The notes under the pieces are model-generated. The model did no database searches. It was not told the origin of the DNA and was given only the letters and a program-made list of their open reading frames with translations. A DNA stretch of 64,000 bases from Tolypeutes matacus (Eukaryota; Chordata; Mammalia; Cingulata; Chlamyphoridae): assembly GCA_026826555.1 (NCBI GenBank), contig JAKSZT010053769.1:736439-800438 (forward strand). Direction: 5' to 3'. The stretch's first letter is position 1. The number at the start of each line of letters is the position of its first letter. Shown here piece by piece: positions 11,587 to 25,137 of this stretch. Made by a program: the position numbers and the translations under genes.

Positions 11587-14500
11587 ATGATTGAAGTAAG
11601 TTCTGCCTTTACGATAATAACATTGGATGTTAATGGATTAAAGTCCCCAATGAAAAGACACAGATTGGTAAAATGTTTTTTTTTTTTTAAAAAAAGTATC
11701 ATCCATCTATATGCTATCTACAAGAGACTCAGCTTAGACCCAAAGATTGAAAGTGAAAGATTGGAAAAAGTTATTCCACAAAAACGGTAACCAAGAAAGA
11801 GCTGCTGTAGCTATACTAATATTGGACAAAATAAATTTTAAATGCAAAACTGTTATATGAGACAAAGAAAGACACTATATATTAATAAAAGGGGCAATCC
11901 ACCAAGAAGAAATAACAATCATAAATATTTACATACGTAATCATGGTGCCCTAAAATACATGAGACAAATACTGGCAAAAAACTGAAGGGAGAAACAGAT
12001 GTCTCTACAATAACAATTACAGACTTCAAAACACCTCTCTCTTCAATAGATAGAACATCTAGAAAGAGCATTCATAAGGAAACAGAGTACTTGAATAATA
12101 TGATAAATGAACTAGACTTAACATATACAGAACTTTGCACCCCAAAACACCAGGATATACATTCTTCTCAAGTGCTCATTGATCATTCTCCAGGATAGAC
12201 CACATGTTGGGTAATGAAACAAGTCTCAATAAATGTAAAAGGATTACAATAATGCAAAGCACTTTCTCTGACCAAAATGGAATGAATCTGGAAATCAATA
12301 ATAGGTGGAAAACTGGATAATTCACAAATTTATGGAGGTTAAATAACACACTCAATCAGTGGGTTAAAGAAAAAATTGCAAGAGAATTCAGTAAATATCT
12401 TAAGACAAAAGAAAATGAGAAGACAACATATCAGAACTGATGTGATGCAGCAAAGGCAGTGCTGAGAGGGAAGCTTATAGCCCTAAACTACAAAAGAGAA
12501 AGAGCAAAAATCAAAGACCTAACTGCAAACCTGGAAAAACTAGAAAAACAACAGCAAACTAATCCAAAAGCAAGCAGAAGGAAAGAAATAAGATTAAAGC
12601 AGAAATAAATGAAATTGAGAGGAGAAAAACAATAGAGAGAATTAACAAAACCAAAAAATTGGCTCTTTGAGAAAATCATTAAAAATGACAAATCTTTCAC
12701 TAGACTAACAAATAAAAAAAAAGAAAGATGATGTGAATAAATAAAATGAGAATGAGAGGGGGTCATACTACTGATCCCACAGAAATAAAAATGATCATAA
12801 GAGGATACTATGAACAACTGTATGCCAAAAATTTACACGACCTAGATGAAATGGACAAATTCCTAGAAAAACACAAAAAGCCTAGAAAAAATAGAAGACC
12901 TCAACAGACTAATTACTAATAGAGAGGTTGAACTGGTCATTCAAAAGCTTCCAAGAAAGAAAAGCCCAGCATCAGATGGCTTCATAGGTGAATTCTACCA
13001 ATCTTTCCAAGAAAAATTAATAACAATCCAGTTTAAACTCTTCCAAAAAATTAAAGAAAAGGGGAACACTATGTAACTCATTCTATAAAGGCAAAAGCAC
13101 CCTAATACCAAAGCCAGATAAAGATACTACAAGAAAAGAAAATTACAGACCAATTCTCTTAGGAATATAGATGTAAAAGTCCTCAACAAAATACTTGCAA
13201 ATCAAATCCAACAGCACATTTAAAGAATTACACACCATAGTCAAATGGGTTTTATTCCAGGTATGCAAGCGTGGTTCAACACAAGAAAATCAATATAATA
13301 CCCCACATTAACAAATCAAAGGAGAAAAACTACATGATGATCTCAATTGATGCAGAAAAGGCATTTGACAAAATCCAGCATCACTTCAAAAGATAAATAT
13401 AGAAGAGAACTTCCTCAACACGATAAAGGGCATATATGCAAAACACATTGCACTCAATGGTGAAAGACTGAAAGCTTTCCCTCTAAGATCTGGAACAAAA
13501 CAAGGATGCCCACTCTCACCTCTATTATTCAACACTGTGCTATAGATTTAGCCAGAACAGTTAGGAAAGAATACGAAACAAAAGACATCCAAATTGGAAA
13601 AGAAGTAAAACTCACTATTTGCAGATGACATGATCCTATATATAGAAAGTCTCAAATAATCTACAACAAAGTTACCAGAGCTAATAAATGTGTTAAGCAA
13701 AGTGGTGGGATACAAGCTCAACACACAAAAATCAGTAGTGTTTCTATATACTAGTATTAAGCCTTCTGTGTAAGAAATCAAGAAAAAATTGGTTTACAAT
13801 AGCAATTAAAAGAATCAAATATCTGGAAATAAATTTATCCAAGAATGTAAAGGACTTATACACAGAAAACTATAAAACGTTGCTAAAAGAAATTTAAAAG
13901 GCCTAAATAAATGGAAGAACATTCTGTGTTCATGGGTTGGAAGACTAAATATCATTAAGATGTCTATTCTACACAAACTGATTTACAGATTTAATGTAAT
14001 TCTAACAGCCTAGTTTGCAGAATATGAAAAGCCAATTATCAAATTTCTTTGGAAGGGTCAGGGACCCCAAATAGTCAAAAACATCTTATAAAGATGAACA
14101 AAGTTGGAGGACTCATACTTTCTGACTTTAAAGTACATTACAAAGCTACACTCATCATGTACTGGCATAAAGAAAGATATATTGATCAATACACTCAAAC
14201 TGAGAGTTCATAAATAGAACTTTACACCTATGGCCAATTGATATTTGACAAGCCTGCCAAATCCACTCAATTGGGACAAAATATTCTTTTCAACAATTGG
14301 TCCTGGAAGAACTGGATATCCATATGCAAAAGAATGAAATAGGGTCCCTATCTCACACCTTATAGAGGAATAAACTCAAAATGGATAAAAAATCTAAATA
14401 TAAGAACCAGGACCATAAAACTCTAGAAGAAAATATAAGGAAGCATATTCAGAATCTTGTATTAGACAGTGGTTTCTTAGACTTTTATACCCAAAGCACA

Positions 14501-15270
14501 AGAAACAAAAGGAAAAATAGATAAATGGGACCTCCTAAAAATGAAAAACTTTTGTGCATCAAAGGACTTCGTCAAGAAAGTGAAAAGGTAACCTACTTAG
14601 TAGGAGAAAATATTTGGAAACCACATATCTGATAAGGATTTAATGCCCAGAATCTATAAAGAAATACTACAACTCAACAATAAAAAAAACAAAAAAACCC
14701 AGTTAAAAATAGCAAAAGATTTGAATAGACATTTTTCTAAAGAGGAAATACAAATGGCTAAAAAGTACATGAAAAGATGCTCAACATCACTAGCTATTAG
14801 TGAAATTCCAATCAAAACCAAAATATATCATTTCACACCTACTAAAATGGTCACTATTGAAAAAAAACAGAAAACCACAAGTGTTGGAGAGGCTGTGGAA
14901 AAACAGGAATACTCATTACTGCTGGTAGGAATGTAAAATGGTGCAACCCCTGTGTAAAGCAGTTTGACCATTCCTAAAGAAGCTAAGTATAGAATGTCCA
15001 TATGATCCAGCCACCCTGCTACTAGGTATACACCCAGAAGTACTGAAAGTAGGGACTCAAACAAATATTTGCACACCAATGTTCATAGCAGCACTATTCA
15101 CAATTGCCAAAATATGGAAGCAACCCAAGTGTCCATTAACAGATGAATGGATAAACATAATTTAGTACATACATCCAATGGAATATTATTCAGCTTTAAG
15201 AAGGAATGAAGTCCTGATGCATGCAGCAACATGGATGAGCATCAAGGACATTATGTTGAGAGAAATAAGC
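11587..15270 (+). pseudogene. L1 ORF2 pseudogene (endonuclease - reverse transcriptase)
   Basis: The open start reads ITLDVNGLKSPMKRHRL, the N-terminal endonuclease strand. Further along come the RIDHMLG endonuclease motif (about 12195), the reverse-transcriptase segments FIPGMQAW (about 13250), DAEKAFDKI (13350-13375), TRQ/TKQGCPLSPLLFN (13497-13530) and FADDMILY (13618-13640). At the C-terminus are the NQPKCPL and MEYYSALRRNEV regions (about 15120-15210). The reverse-transcriptase FADD aspartates are intact, but the endonuclease SDH motif reads SDQ (CAA at 12273-12275), and stops and frameshifts break the frame throughout. It is not functional. Confidence 0.8.
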
Positions 15271-15901
15271 TAGGCACAAAAGGACACGTATTTTATGATC
15301 TCACTGATATCAACTAATTATATTCAGCAAACTCATAGAGTTAGGATCTAGAACATATGCTACCAGGAGATAGAATGGAGGTAGGAAATGGGGAGCTGAT
15401 AGTTAATTTGTGCAGAATTTCTATTTAAGTTAATTGTAAATGTTTGGAAATGGATGGTGGTAATAGTAGCACATTATTGTAAGTGCAATTAACAGTGCTG
15501 AATTATGTTTGTGAATGTAGTAGAAAGTTGAAATTTTGGGTTGTGTATGTTACTAGAAGGAAAATTTGAAGACAATATGAGTCGGTATAACACAGTGAAC
15601 ACTGTTGTGGACAATGCAATGTGTTTAATAGTACACATATAAGAATGTTCTTTCATGAATTATAACAAATGCACAACACTTTTTTTAATCATAAGGTGGT
15701 ATATGGGAAAAATACACCTAAAGTAAACTAGGACTATAGTTAACAGTAATATTTTATCTTCTTTCATCAATTGTAAACAAATGCATCACACTAATGCAGT
15801 GTCAATTATAGGGAAGCATATGATAACGTTGTATTTTTTAAGTGACTCTTCTGTAAACCTACAACTTCTCTAATTAAAAAATAATAATATGTTAAAAAAA
15901 A

Positions 15902-16979
15902 AAAGAGAAAAGTGCACAAAGCACTTACTGAAGTCTCTTCAACAGAGGACCAGAAAATTATATTGCATAACAAAAAGCAAAAATTATTTTAAAAAAACAA
16001 CGATTGATCCATCTGTTTCTTGAATTCCTGACACTATGTGGCAGGCAGTTAAGCACACTCTATCTTCAAATTCTTTCAGTAAGTCTCCCATCCCCACACT
16101 GGTTTTGCTCTCAATCCTTATTCTCCTTCTCATTTTCTAGTAACTGGATTATGTAAAATAATCCGGTACCCTCAGTACTACTTAGGTTTATATTTCTACC
16201 CTATACAATGTTAACCAGTGTAAGAGGCCAAACTAACAAAAATTCTTCTTAGAGAAGGAAATAAGGAGGAAGGAGAAGAGAAAAAGCTGAAAATATTTAT
16301 ATTAATTTTCACCTTTATTACACATTTCCATATCCAATATGCTTTTCTTTGAACTTAGTTTTCTTCCATATGTATAGTTTCTCAATTATTCAGTTGTCAG
16401 CCCCTCTTCCAGGTTATTCCACCTTTCCTTCCTTCTTTTCTCCACTTATTTCTGCCCCCTTTCTCTTCTTTGCCTCCCTCTTCTATTTTCTATAAAAACA
16501 TGTAAGCTATAGTCTCATTGCCACTTGAGAATGACTTTTGTAGCAGAAAGGGAGGGTATTTTAAGGCAAAAAGAATATGAAAATGGAAATATGGAGTATG
16601 TCAGAGCACAAAGGGCCACTGAATTTTTAAAAGGCAGTGGTGTACAGAATGCGTTTATGTAGGTAGTGAATCTCTCAGATTTGTTTTATTGAAGATCTAA
16701 CCTCAATAATAAGTCCCTCTCTCTATTATTTCCTCAGGATTCAGCGCTCTGCAGTTGTGTTAATTGGTGAAGTATGCCATAGCAAATAATCATTGCGATG
16801 TTGCAGATCCCGGGTAGCACAGTTGATTTCTGACGTTTTGTTCCTCCTGAGGACTATGAATGGATCTCAGGGTTGATATTCTGATTGTTAGAGTGGGCTT
16901 ATGGGGGAAATTTGAGCTTTTTCCATTGATTCAAATTAGATTCGCATGTGATTTCCTTTAATTCCAACCATGAGCATTC
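15902..16979. other. Unique non-coding block
   Basis: I see no gene or recognised repeat. A short perfect inverted repeat GGATTAT-GTAAA-ATAATCC lies at about 16146-16164. The part from 16730 to 16960 is less AT-rich than its surroundings but has no open frame of note. Confidence 0.5.
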
Positions 16980-17105
16980 ACATTTACTGAGATTGCTGTG
17001 CCTACTGTGTTCAAGCTCTGTACTATATGCTTTACATAATTATCATATTTAAACCTTGGTTTTTAAAAATTGCAGATATTATTGACTTCAGTTTTAATTT
17101 TTGCA
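16980..17105 (-). mobile_element. MIR SINE fragment
   Basis: The plus strand reads TGTGCCTACTGTGTTCAAGC, then TGTACTATATGCTTTACATAAT and ATCATATTTAAACCTTGG. This follows the reverse complement of the MIR 3' half (ACTATGTGCCAGGCACTG, GCTTTACATACATTATCTCATTTAATCCT). It is heavily diverged, as expected for an ancient mammal-wide SINE. The tRNA-like head would lie further right but is not recognisable. Confidence 0.65.
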
Positions 17106-20100
17106 CTTTTGGATTTTCATTTACCAGGAAACAGCGTATGCCATCCATTTCTACCAACATCTTTCTTTTCCTTGTTTCTACCCACCCCTGAAAATACCTC
17201 AGGTTTTATCAGTGTTTTATAAAGTCAGTGATTTGTCTTCTCATTCAAAGTGGCAAAGTCATGTGATCTACTAAAAGCTCTTCTGTGGTAATTGATTTAT
17301 CATTCTTATCATTTAATTCAATGCACAAGGCTGAAATTTTGGTTTAATAGCTAAGTGCACTCAAGAGGATTTCTCACATTAATGTAGGGCTGTTGCAACT
17401 TCTTAGAGTTCTGAATTTATAAAATTGGGAAAATATATTACATGGTGTGACTTTTCTGATAGAAATGTATTAAACAATGATGACATATTAGATCAGCTCT
17501 ATTATATTTTGTAAACGTCTACAAATGAAACAAAAACAAAATGGAGCAAAAGAAACTACTTAGTTCTTAAGCCAGGATAAATTTTGACTTTAAGAATATG
17601 TGAGAAAAATCAAACATACAAAATTTGCCATGAAGAGCCAACAGGCATTTGAAGGTAGACAAAGTGCAAAGTTCCCATCAAAGTATTTTGGAAAATCTTT
17701 CATCACTCTATTCCTTGAAATGCATTTGGCAAATACAATTCATGCTATTGAATCTTTAAGATAGACTCTTTTAGAGCTTTTGTGGATTTTTGTGGATTTT
17801 ATATTTTGGACTCTGCAAACCACCAGTCATATTTTTAAAAGCTGAATATCTTCTCTCTTGCCATTTCACAAGGGGGTAGAAAAAACAATGTTCTAGTCTG
17901 GTAGAACCATCTGCTCGGGCAATGTGTTAAATATAATTATTGAAAAAAGATATTCTAATTTGACCCGATTTTACAATAGTTATACATTTTTCCAATATAT
18001 GAGGGGAAATTTTTAGTATGTACAGTTTTCTGTGCTGTATGAGTGGCAGTTTATGATCTAAAGTGACTTTTGGTTGGAATATCTTGTAGGATGAATACCT
18101 CTCCTATCTTAAAAATCAGGGGGAAAATGCAGAAATTTATGTTCTGTTACTCTCCTGGTTCTGTTTTAGTACTTGTCAGTTATGTAACTGTTCTCTTCAT
18201 TGTCAGCATCAGGGTCACAGGAGGAAAACTGTGTATTGAGTGATTTAATAGATAAAGAGACAAAAACACAGCTTTAAATTTTACTCATAATATTTCACAA
18301 ATGATTGTTAAAGGTCATACTGGTTAGTTTTTCATTATTATTATAGAAATCATTCCTCAAAAAGGAATATTCACAGATAAAAACGTTTCTGTCAACATTT
18401 CTTGTTTTAGACAATTTCTTGAAAAGTTAACCTCATCTCAAGAGGCAGTTTTCAGATTTACAAAACCAAGGTATTCCTTCAGATATGTTCCAGTTAACCA
18501 AGCAAAAGACACATATTTTTTATACTCTTAAATTACTGGACATACTAGAATAAAAATGGTCTTATGCTTGAAACTTAAAGACAAGGAATAAAATCATAAT
18601 TTTGTTGTTGTGTAACAAAAAATAAGGCTTAAATGGTCAAGACTCATATTAAAGATAAAGGACTTGACATATTTCCTTCATTTTTTTTAAAGTACCATGA
18701 CATAACAGATGCCAATTTAGTAGCAGCTGTTTAAGGAAAAATTTACAATAAATGGACATATGAATTATTGGATGTATCTGGATTTCAGAAATGGTAAAGC
18801 TTTCTTTCTTTCCAAATCAGGGCAAGCATTCCTGAATGCTCTTATAACTCATAGAAGGCTATTTGCTCTGCATGAATTCAATCAAGCCTTTGTTCATTTC
18901 TTTTGATTTTTAGTTGATGTGCTTCTGATATTTGGGTTTTCTCTCTAGCCTCAATGCCTCCATTGTTCTAGCTACCTTTTTTACTCCCTTCAGAAAGTCA
19001 GAGTCATCTGTCTTAACCTCTGTTTCTGAAGCCTGACATATTTGGTAACTGCATTCCTTAGCGGAAGAACTAGTCTAAGTAAGTAGACAAATTGTTGAAC
19101 TGCTTCACAGCAGTTGTAGTTGAAGTAATATTCTCAAATAAAGAGGCTAACAACTTTACCTACCAAGACTTTTTTCTCCATTCAAGGGCAGAGCTTGTTC
19201 TGCTCACTGGTTCACTTTAGCTGCTATCATAACTTTTATAGCTTATCTACTCATAAAACTCTCGAGTCACAGGCTACTTATACCTTATATCATCTCCATT
19301 TGAGGGCTGAAGATTTCAACTACCCAATTTAGTTTCCTAACAAATTTTTAAAGTTTATCTTTTTCAAAATAGTTTAAACAAGCTGAACTTAAGCAACCAG
19401 TAAAGACAACCAATCCCCTAAAAGCAAGGAAATCTACTAAAACATAACAGTCATTTATTAACAGTAACTATGGTTTCCTCATCATATTGAAAATAGTCTC
19501 CTTTAACAGTGATCTACAGTCAAAACATGCAAACATGCAAACCACATTTAAGTAGGAAGAATCTTCTTTTTTATCAGTTAATAAAAAAAGTAAATAAGTA
19601 ACCATTAGAAAATGTATGTTAACGAAACCGAATTTACGTTAAGTAGATACCGTTTCAATGATTTCCAAAAGGTAATAGCATTTCAGGTTCTAAATTTCCT
19701 TGAAATATTAATAGGTTGAACAAAGCAAGGCAGACCATCAGTAACCTAACTGCAAAGATAATTTACAATATGCCCATATCTGTTCTGGCCACTGGTTTCT
19801 ATTACCTATGAGCCAAGCAGAAGAAGTGGATTAAGAAAAGTAAAAGTTCTCTAGAGTTAAAAAATAATGAATCATTCATCTGGTATAATTTTTTCATCTG
19901 ATATACTTCTTTTAATTAAAACTACAAGCATTATATTGTACTTGATGAAATATACAATGGAAAATTATTGTGATTTAGACTGTTGGGATAGTTTTAATCA
20001 TTTCAAGGGAAAACTTTAAGTATATCAAATTGGGAGCTATGTTTTTGTTATCTAAATACTTAATTATGATAAACTATTAGTTTCAATATTCTCCAGCAGA

Positions 20101-20582
20101 AATATTCTTAAAGTTAATCTCACTTTGTTGGAAACCCATTTTCTTTTCTGTGTTTTAAATTGTTGCCTTTCAGTGTTAGCAGATATACTTTCTTTTGCAA
20201 GATGAGGGATTTAAGTAGTGGTGTACTGAGAAACCAAAGCCATGATTTATATTTAGATGATTTATAGCATTTTCCAATTTCTATGGTGTAAATACACCAT
20301 GGCTAATTTCAAGCTCTATTGTTCAGAGCTGAGAAAAGATGCACATCATTGGCTCTTACTAACTCCTATATTAGCCAGCTCAAGCTCACCACTGGGTCAA
20401 AGCAATCATTCTTTTGCATGTTATGGAAATGTAAATGCAAAACTACTGAACTTAAGTTTGTAACAAGTGTTACTAGTGTAAGTTAAAGTTTTCTGAAATG
20501 TCTTTCCAAAATTTCATCATATCAGGCTTTTTTTATTTTCATAGCACCTTTTAATATATCAAAGTTCAGTTTTACTTTTTTA
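17106..20582. other. Unique AT-rich non-coding block
   Basis: There are about 3.5 kb in which I recognise no repeat, gene or exon. Confidence 0.5.
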
Positions 20583-20710
20583 TTGTCTGCCTCCCCACCA
20601 TAAACTGAGGAGATTCACCAGCACAGGGATCATGTCTGTCTTGTGGACATTGTGTTAGCAATACCTAGCACATAATTAGCCCTCCAAAAACATGGCTAAA
20701 TGAATTAATC
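20583..20710 (+). mobile_element. L2 LINE 3' end fragment
   Basis: The order CTGCCTCCCCACCATAAACTG, CAGGGATCATGTCTGTCTTG, CAATACCTAGCACATAATTAG and GCTAAATGAATTAA follows the L2 3' end (AGACTGTAAGCTCC...GGGCAGGGACTGTGTCT...CCTAGCACAGTGCC...TTGAATGAATGA). It is short, diverged and non-coding. Confidence 0.7.
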
Positions 20711-21184
20711 AACTTTTACGTTAAAGTATTACAGATTTGGTTCCAAGTTAAAGTAGTAATTTTTAGTATGCATGTCCAAGTCACTAAAAATTTTATTTTC
20801 TAATAATTGTGGTAATATAGATTTGGGTTCATATATAACTACTCACTAATTTTAATCCCCACTTTTTATGGACAATGTCTCTTCTATAAAGGATGCTTTA
20901 TGTTGAATATAAAAATCGTTTTATAAATCACATCTACCAATTTGCAAACATACTCTTATGCTTACTACATAATAACATTTTAACCATAAAGAAATTCTTG
21001 CAGAAATCAGGCAGGATTTTTGCTTTGCCTGATTATGGAGAGAGAAAAAAAGGAAATAAAACATTACTGAAAATCATTTTTATTTTCACAGCTACATCAA
21101 GTTAATTTTTGCTTATTTTAAATTCCTTCCCATTTCAATTAAAATATCAATCTATGATATGTATTCATCTTATTATTTATTTTA

Positions 21185-21800
21185 AATATTTAGTTAACAT
21201 TTGCCATGTGCTATTAACTGTTCTATATTCATTGATACTATAGTGAAAAAGACAGAAGGAGGAGCTCATATTTTAAAGGAAGAGATAAAATATAAACAAG
21301 AAAACAAAAAGTAGGTTATCTGATTCCTGTGGGAAATAAAACAGGATAAAAAGACAAAGAGTGACAAGGTATTTGTTATTTTAGATTAGTAGATCAGGGA
21401 AGATTTCTCTTACAAGTTATATTTCAGAAGAGGCATGAAAGATATGAAGAAGTGGGCAGTCATGTAGAATAGCAGGTATAAAGGCTTTCAGATTCTAGTG
21501 AGTTTGAACAGTTGAGGGATCGACATAAACCTCATTGTGGCCAGAGAGGTTGCTAAGTTGGTGAACTTGAGGAAGGGAGATAAGATATGTCTCCTCTGGT
21601 TGCTTACTATTTCTAAGTGAAATGAAAGTGAAGTTATCATCAGACAAGGGGAGGAATTGATACAGAATTTTAGAGAAGAAGGTATAAAATAGTCAACTCA
21701 AGGATTTAAGAGTGAGTGATAGTAGAATTGCTAAGCACACTTAAGGAGAGCTTAAGATTTGCTGTCATGAATGAAAATAAGACCAGACAGCATGGATGTG
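21185..21800 (+). repeat. Possible ancient mammalian interspersed repeat
   Basis: Phrases such as TTTGCCATGTGCTATTAACTG, GGAGCTCATATTTTA, ATCAGGGAAGATTTCTC and GAAGAGGCATGAAAG occur in the order of a common, old mammalian repeat (CATGTGCCAGGCACTG...GGAGCTTACATTCTAG...TCAGGGAAGGCCTCTC). I cannot name the family with confidence. Divergence is high and the limits are approximate. Confidence 0.4.
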
Positions 21801-22129
21801 TATCTGTGTGTGTATGTGTGTGTTAAAAGTTGAGGTGCTCAGATAAGGGCAGGGATAGCATTTATACACTATAGAGGAGAATATTTTCTAAAGATTCATA
21901 GTATGTTAAATAATGTGGTGAATATTCTAATTATCAATCCTGGACACAGGCAATCTATAGGTAAAGAGCTTGTTAAACTTATTTGGATTTTGCTAGGCTG
22001 ATATGGCTAAATAAGAGAATAGCAAAACTGGTGAGCATGGATGAAAGGGTATGATTTTATTAATCAACTCTAGAACCTAAGCCCAGATGAAGAAGGAAGT
22101 GAGGAGATGAAGAAATGATAAGTGTCCAT

Positions 22130-22620
22130 CAGAAGGAGCAACACCTAAAAGAGATGTCAATCAATTTCAATGCAGATGTTGGAGTTGCCAGCAAAAGCCT
22201 AATTAACACAGACTGATAGAAAGACGTTTTACTCACATAGAGAAAAGAAAGAACAGGGTCAGCTTTGCTAGTGGGTGATGGTTCCCTAGCCAGCGGGTCT
22301 CAATGCACAGTACCTCTCTCTTGTGCTCCTGTGCTGCCACAATGGAGGAACCCCACTCCCTCCCCAACAAAGACAAATATATCACCAGAGTGTAAGCTGG
22401 TTATCATAAAATATACCAACCAGAGTCAGACTGTCTCCAGTAAAGGTTTATATAAGCTTGGGAATAGGGGAAGGAATGTGCTGGAAGTCTCCTTATCTAC
22501 TAGGGAATTGTATTTTATTCTACCAGGCCACCAGGCTAACAATCCTGGTCCTGAGCACAGGATGTATTTGTGGGACCCAGGGAAAGGTGGAAGGCCACAC
22601 TAGGACTTCCCCCAACCACA
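22130..22620. other. LTR-like block of uncertain family
   Basis: This block is less AT-rich than its surroundings and is bounded by AT-rich unique sequence. It contains an open frame of 112 codons (22265-22603), but the protein is rich in Ser, Pro and Gly, has no recognisable domain and has no splice context. The texture is that of a retroviral LTR in antisense, but I could not fix ends, a poly(A) signal or a target duplication. Confidence 0.25.
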
Positions 22621-22689
22621 ATAAATAGTTAAAATTATGTGGGTAAATAGGTAAAGTTCTCTATGGTATCAATGAATTCTTGGAAGGAA

Positions 22690-23222
22690 TTGTGGTAACT
22701 TATTTGCAAATATGCACAAAAGTTATTTCCAACTTTGTATGCACATCCATAAGCAACATTCCATTACACCAATGAAAAGCATAATCTATTTTCCTACACC
22801 ATGAATCTGTAATGTCCTTGTGACTAGCTTTGACAAAAGGAATGCCGCAGAAGTGATACTGTGTGACCTCTGAACCAAGGCAAAAAGAAGTCTTGCAGTT
22901 TCTGTGTTTACTCTTTTAGAAGACTGCCACCCCCTTCTGAAAACTCAAGGCAAGCCACCTAAAGAATGAGAGATCACATGGAGATCTATGTTGACCTCTA
23001 GCATAGCCACCAGACATGTGTGATCCTGAATTATACAATCCCTGTTGAGAATCCAGTGACTGCTCTCATATGAGTGAGCCTATGATAAACTAACATAAGA
23101 TCCATTAGCCCGCTCTACACCAAAGTGCCAACACACAGAATCATGAGCTAGTAAATTCTTATCTGAATACATTACATTTTTGAGTGGCTTGTCCAATAGC
23201 AATAAACTGATACAGAAATATT
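22690..23222 (+). mobile_element. Probable ERVL/MaLR-type LTR relic
   Basis: Several elements follow in the order of a common mammalian LTR: a GTCCTTGTGACTAGC region, GAAGTGATACTGTGTGACC, a GCCACCAGACATGTG segment, CACAGAATCATGAGCTAGTAAATT and a final CAATAAACTGATACAGAAATA. The last two correspond to the usual CACAGAATCGTGAGAAATAA and AATAGATAACTGAAACA-like 3' end. No internal retroviral sequence and no target duplication are seen. Confidence 0.45.
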
Positions 23223-24519
23223 AGAGTATATGAGCTAGATAAAGAATGATCGGTTGTGTTCATTATTACTCAAAATCATTCATAGCCCCCTCTATATATC
23301 CTATTATATAATGACAAAATCATAATGTTAACCTTTAATTTAACTTGTATAAAATAAAAAAGAGGAAAGAAAAGAAAATAGTTTATATATAATATAAACA
23401 CACAGGTTAAAGATCAAAGCTTATTATGATATTTCTATAAATGCCAAGAGAACTCAGTGGAAACATTGCATACAATCAATCTTATAGTCATTATTACCTA
23501 ACATTCAAGCACAGGAACCACTTGGTCCCCCTAAAGCTCCTGCTTCAGTTGGCACTTCAGCAAAATCAACTACAGGTGAAAATTCTATTATTTTGCCATG
23601 GATTACTAGCACCCCATTTCCCACTGGCAAGAAACTCAACACCATTTTCAAACCCAAGCACATGACCAAACCTATCCCTAAATCCCAAATTTGAGTGTCT
23701 CTTTCTTGGAGTCACTTCTTATATCATTTCTGTATCAGACATGTCCAGTCAGAAGATAGAATACATGCCAGTTATTTAAGTAGAGAAAAATTAATGTAAA
23801 TACAATCAATTAAGCAAAAGGGTAAAATTTACCCTTGAGTTCTATAACATTTACCTCTAAAGATATAGCCACCATAAAGGGAAGCTGACACTACTAAGAT
23901 TGAGGAAATACAAAGAAGATATTGAAACTATTAAAATTTAGAAGAAAAGGCCTTGAGAAACTGATATTCAGATTTCTCAGGAAGATATTCTGCTTAGCTG
24001 AGACAGATATCTCCAAGCTTCAGGATCTCATAAGCCTGGATCCCAGCCTCTAAACATAAGGCATCAACTAGTTAGTGCTGGTCTCTCTGTGTGTGAGACA
24101 TGATGGAGCTGATTATGTAGTGGTTAGGAAAACCACAAACCATATTCAGCTGCTGCTGTCGGGAGAAATTATTTCTCCTGGGGGTAAGGATACCTTGCTG
24201 GGTAGGTAATCCAGGGGAAAACAAACAGATAGGAAGCACAGGATGCTTAAAACAAACATGAATAAGCTAGTCCCTTCTTCCTCTGGGCTTGTGGTCTTTC
24301 TCTAGAGCAGCTTATTGGCAGAACAAATCATCAAGCCATTGGCAAATCAGAAATATGATTTGAAGATTTCCAGTTTCAGTGTCATAAAACAGATATCCCA
24401 AGGGGAAGTTTGGTTATGAAAGACTTATTAATGAAGCCAAGAGAAGGACCAAGAGAAGGAAAATGGAAGAAGCTTTCTGACACAAAATACTGCATACAAA
24501 ATAAAAGGAAAAGGAGAAT
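23223..24519. other. Unassigned sequence
   Basis: I see no confirmed gene or repeat. The part 24060-24460 is closer to average base composition and may be an old LTR or DNA-transposon relic, but I could not place it. Confidence 0.4.
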
Positions 24520-24708
24520 TAAGAAACAAAAACAACAATCTTTGAAGAAAAAATAAATAAAAGGCTGATTATTTTCTGAAATTGATGAAAGACATCAAAC
24601 CACACACTCAAAACAGCCTACAAACCCCAAGCAAACCACAATGAGGCACATCTTATTTAAAGTACTGAAAATAAAACGATAAGATAAAATGTCAAAAGTG
24701 TCCAGAGA

Positions 24709-25137
24709 TTGAGTTAACAGGACAAATATGAGAACGTTATCTCCTGAATGACAACAAATATATAATACTAACATAAGGTGGTAATAATTGGCTTAATAGA
24801 ACAAATGTGAGAATGTACTCTTATGAACTATAGCAAATGTATTATACTGACACAAGGTGTTAATAATCAGGTGGGTTAGGAGAAAATATATCAAATGTTA
24901 GATATAGCTATAGTTATTAGTAATATTTTGATGATGCTCTTTCATAGTTTGTAACAAATGTAACAAATGTTTCACAACAATGCAAGGTGTTGGTGGTGGG
25001 GTGGTATATGAGAACACTGTATGATGATATGCATGTTTGTTTATGATGATATGCATAAGTTCAGAACTTATACTATAAACTTATTATTTATGGATTTTCA
25101 TGTATTAATGATACATTTCAATAAAATTTTATTTTTT
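24709..25137 (+). mobile_element. 5'-truncated L1 3' UTR insertion
   Basis: This block holds the 3' UTR type with TATAGTTATTAGTAATATTTTGATGATGCTC, ACAACAATGCAAGGTG and a final TTTCAATAAAATTTTATTTTTTAAA. The same 3' UTR recurs at 40770-41035 and 56200-56426. It splits the ancient L1 ORF1 and is flanked by AAAAGTGTCCAGAGA (24694-24708) and AAAATTGTCCAAGGA (25138-25152), a diverged target duplication matching at 12 of 15 positions. Confidence 0.75.

Larger units (their letters stand above)
9848..15901 (+). mobile_element. Near full-length LINE-1 with ORF1 mostly replaced by an LTR
   Basis: The 5' UTR starts at or just before 9848 (GGGAAGATAGCAGAATGA; the bases TTTTGGG may be shared with the SINE target duplication). 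Then come an antisense LTR (10833-11262), the ORF1 C-terminal remnant, ORF2 (11587 to about 15270), a 3' UTR of about 600 bp and an A run at 15892-15901. Total length of about 6 kb is normal for L1. Frameshifts and stops are spread through both ORFs. I could not find a clean target duplication for the L1 itself; a degenerate ACACAAGCAG / GCACAAAGCAC pair is only suggestive. Confidence 0.85.

Noticed and set aside
22265..22603. 112-codon open frame in less AT-rich sequence
   Set aside because: No recognisable domain, no splice context, and the block has the look of an LTR relic.
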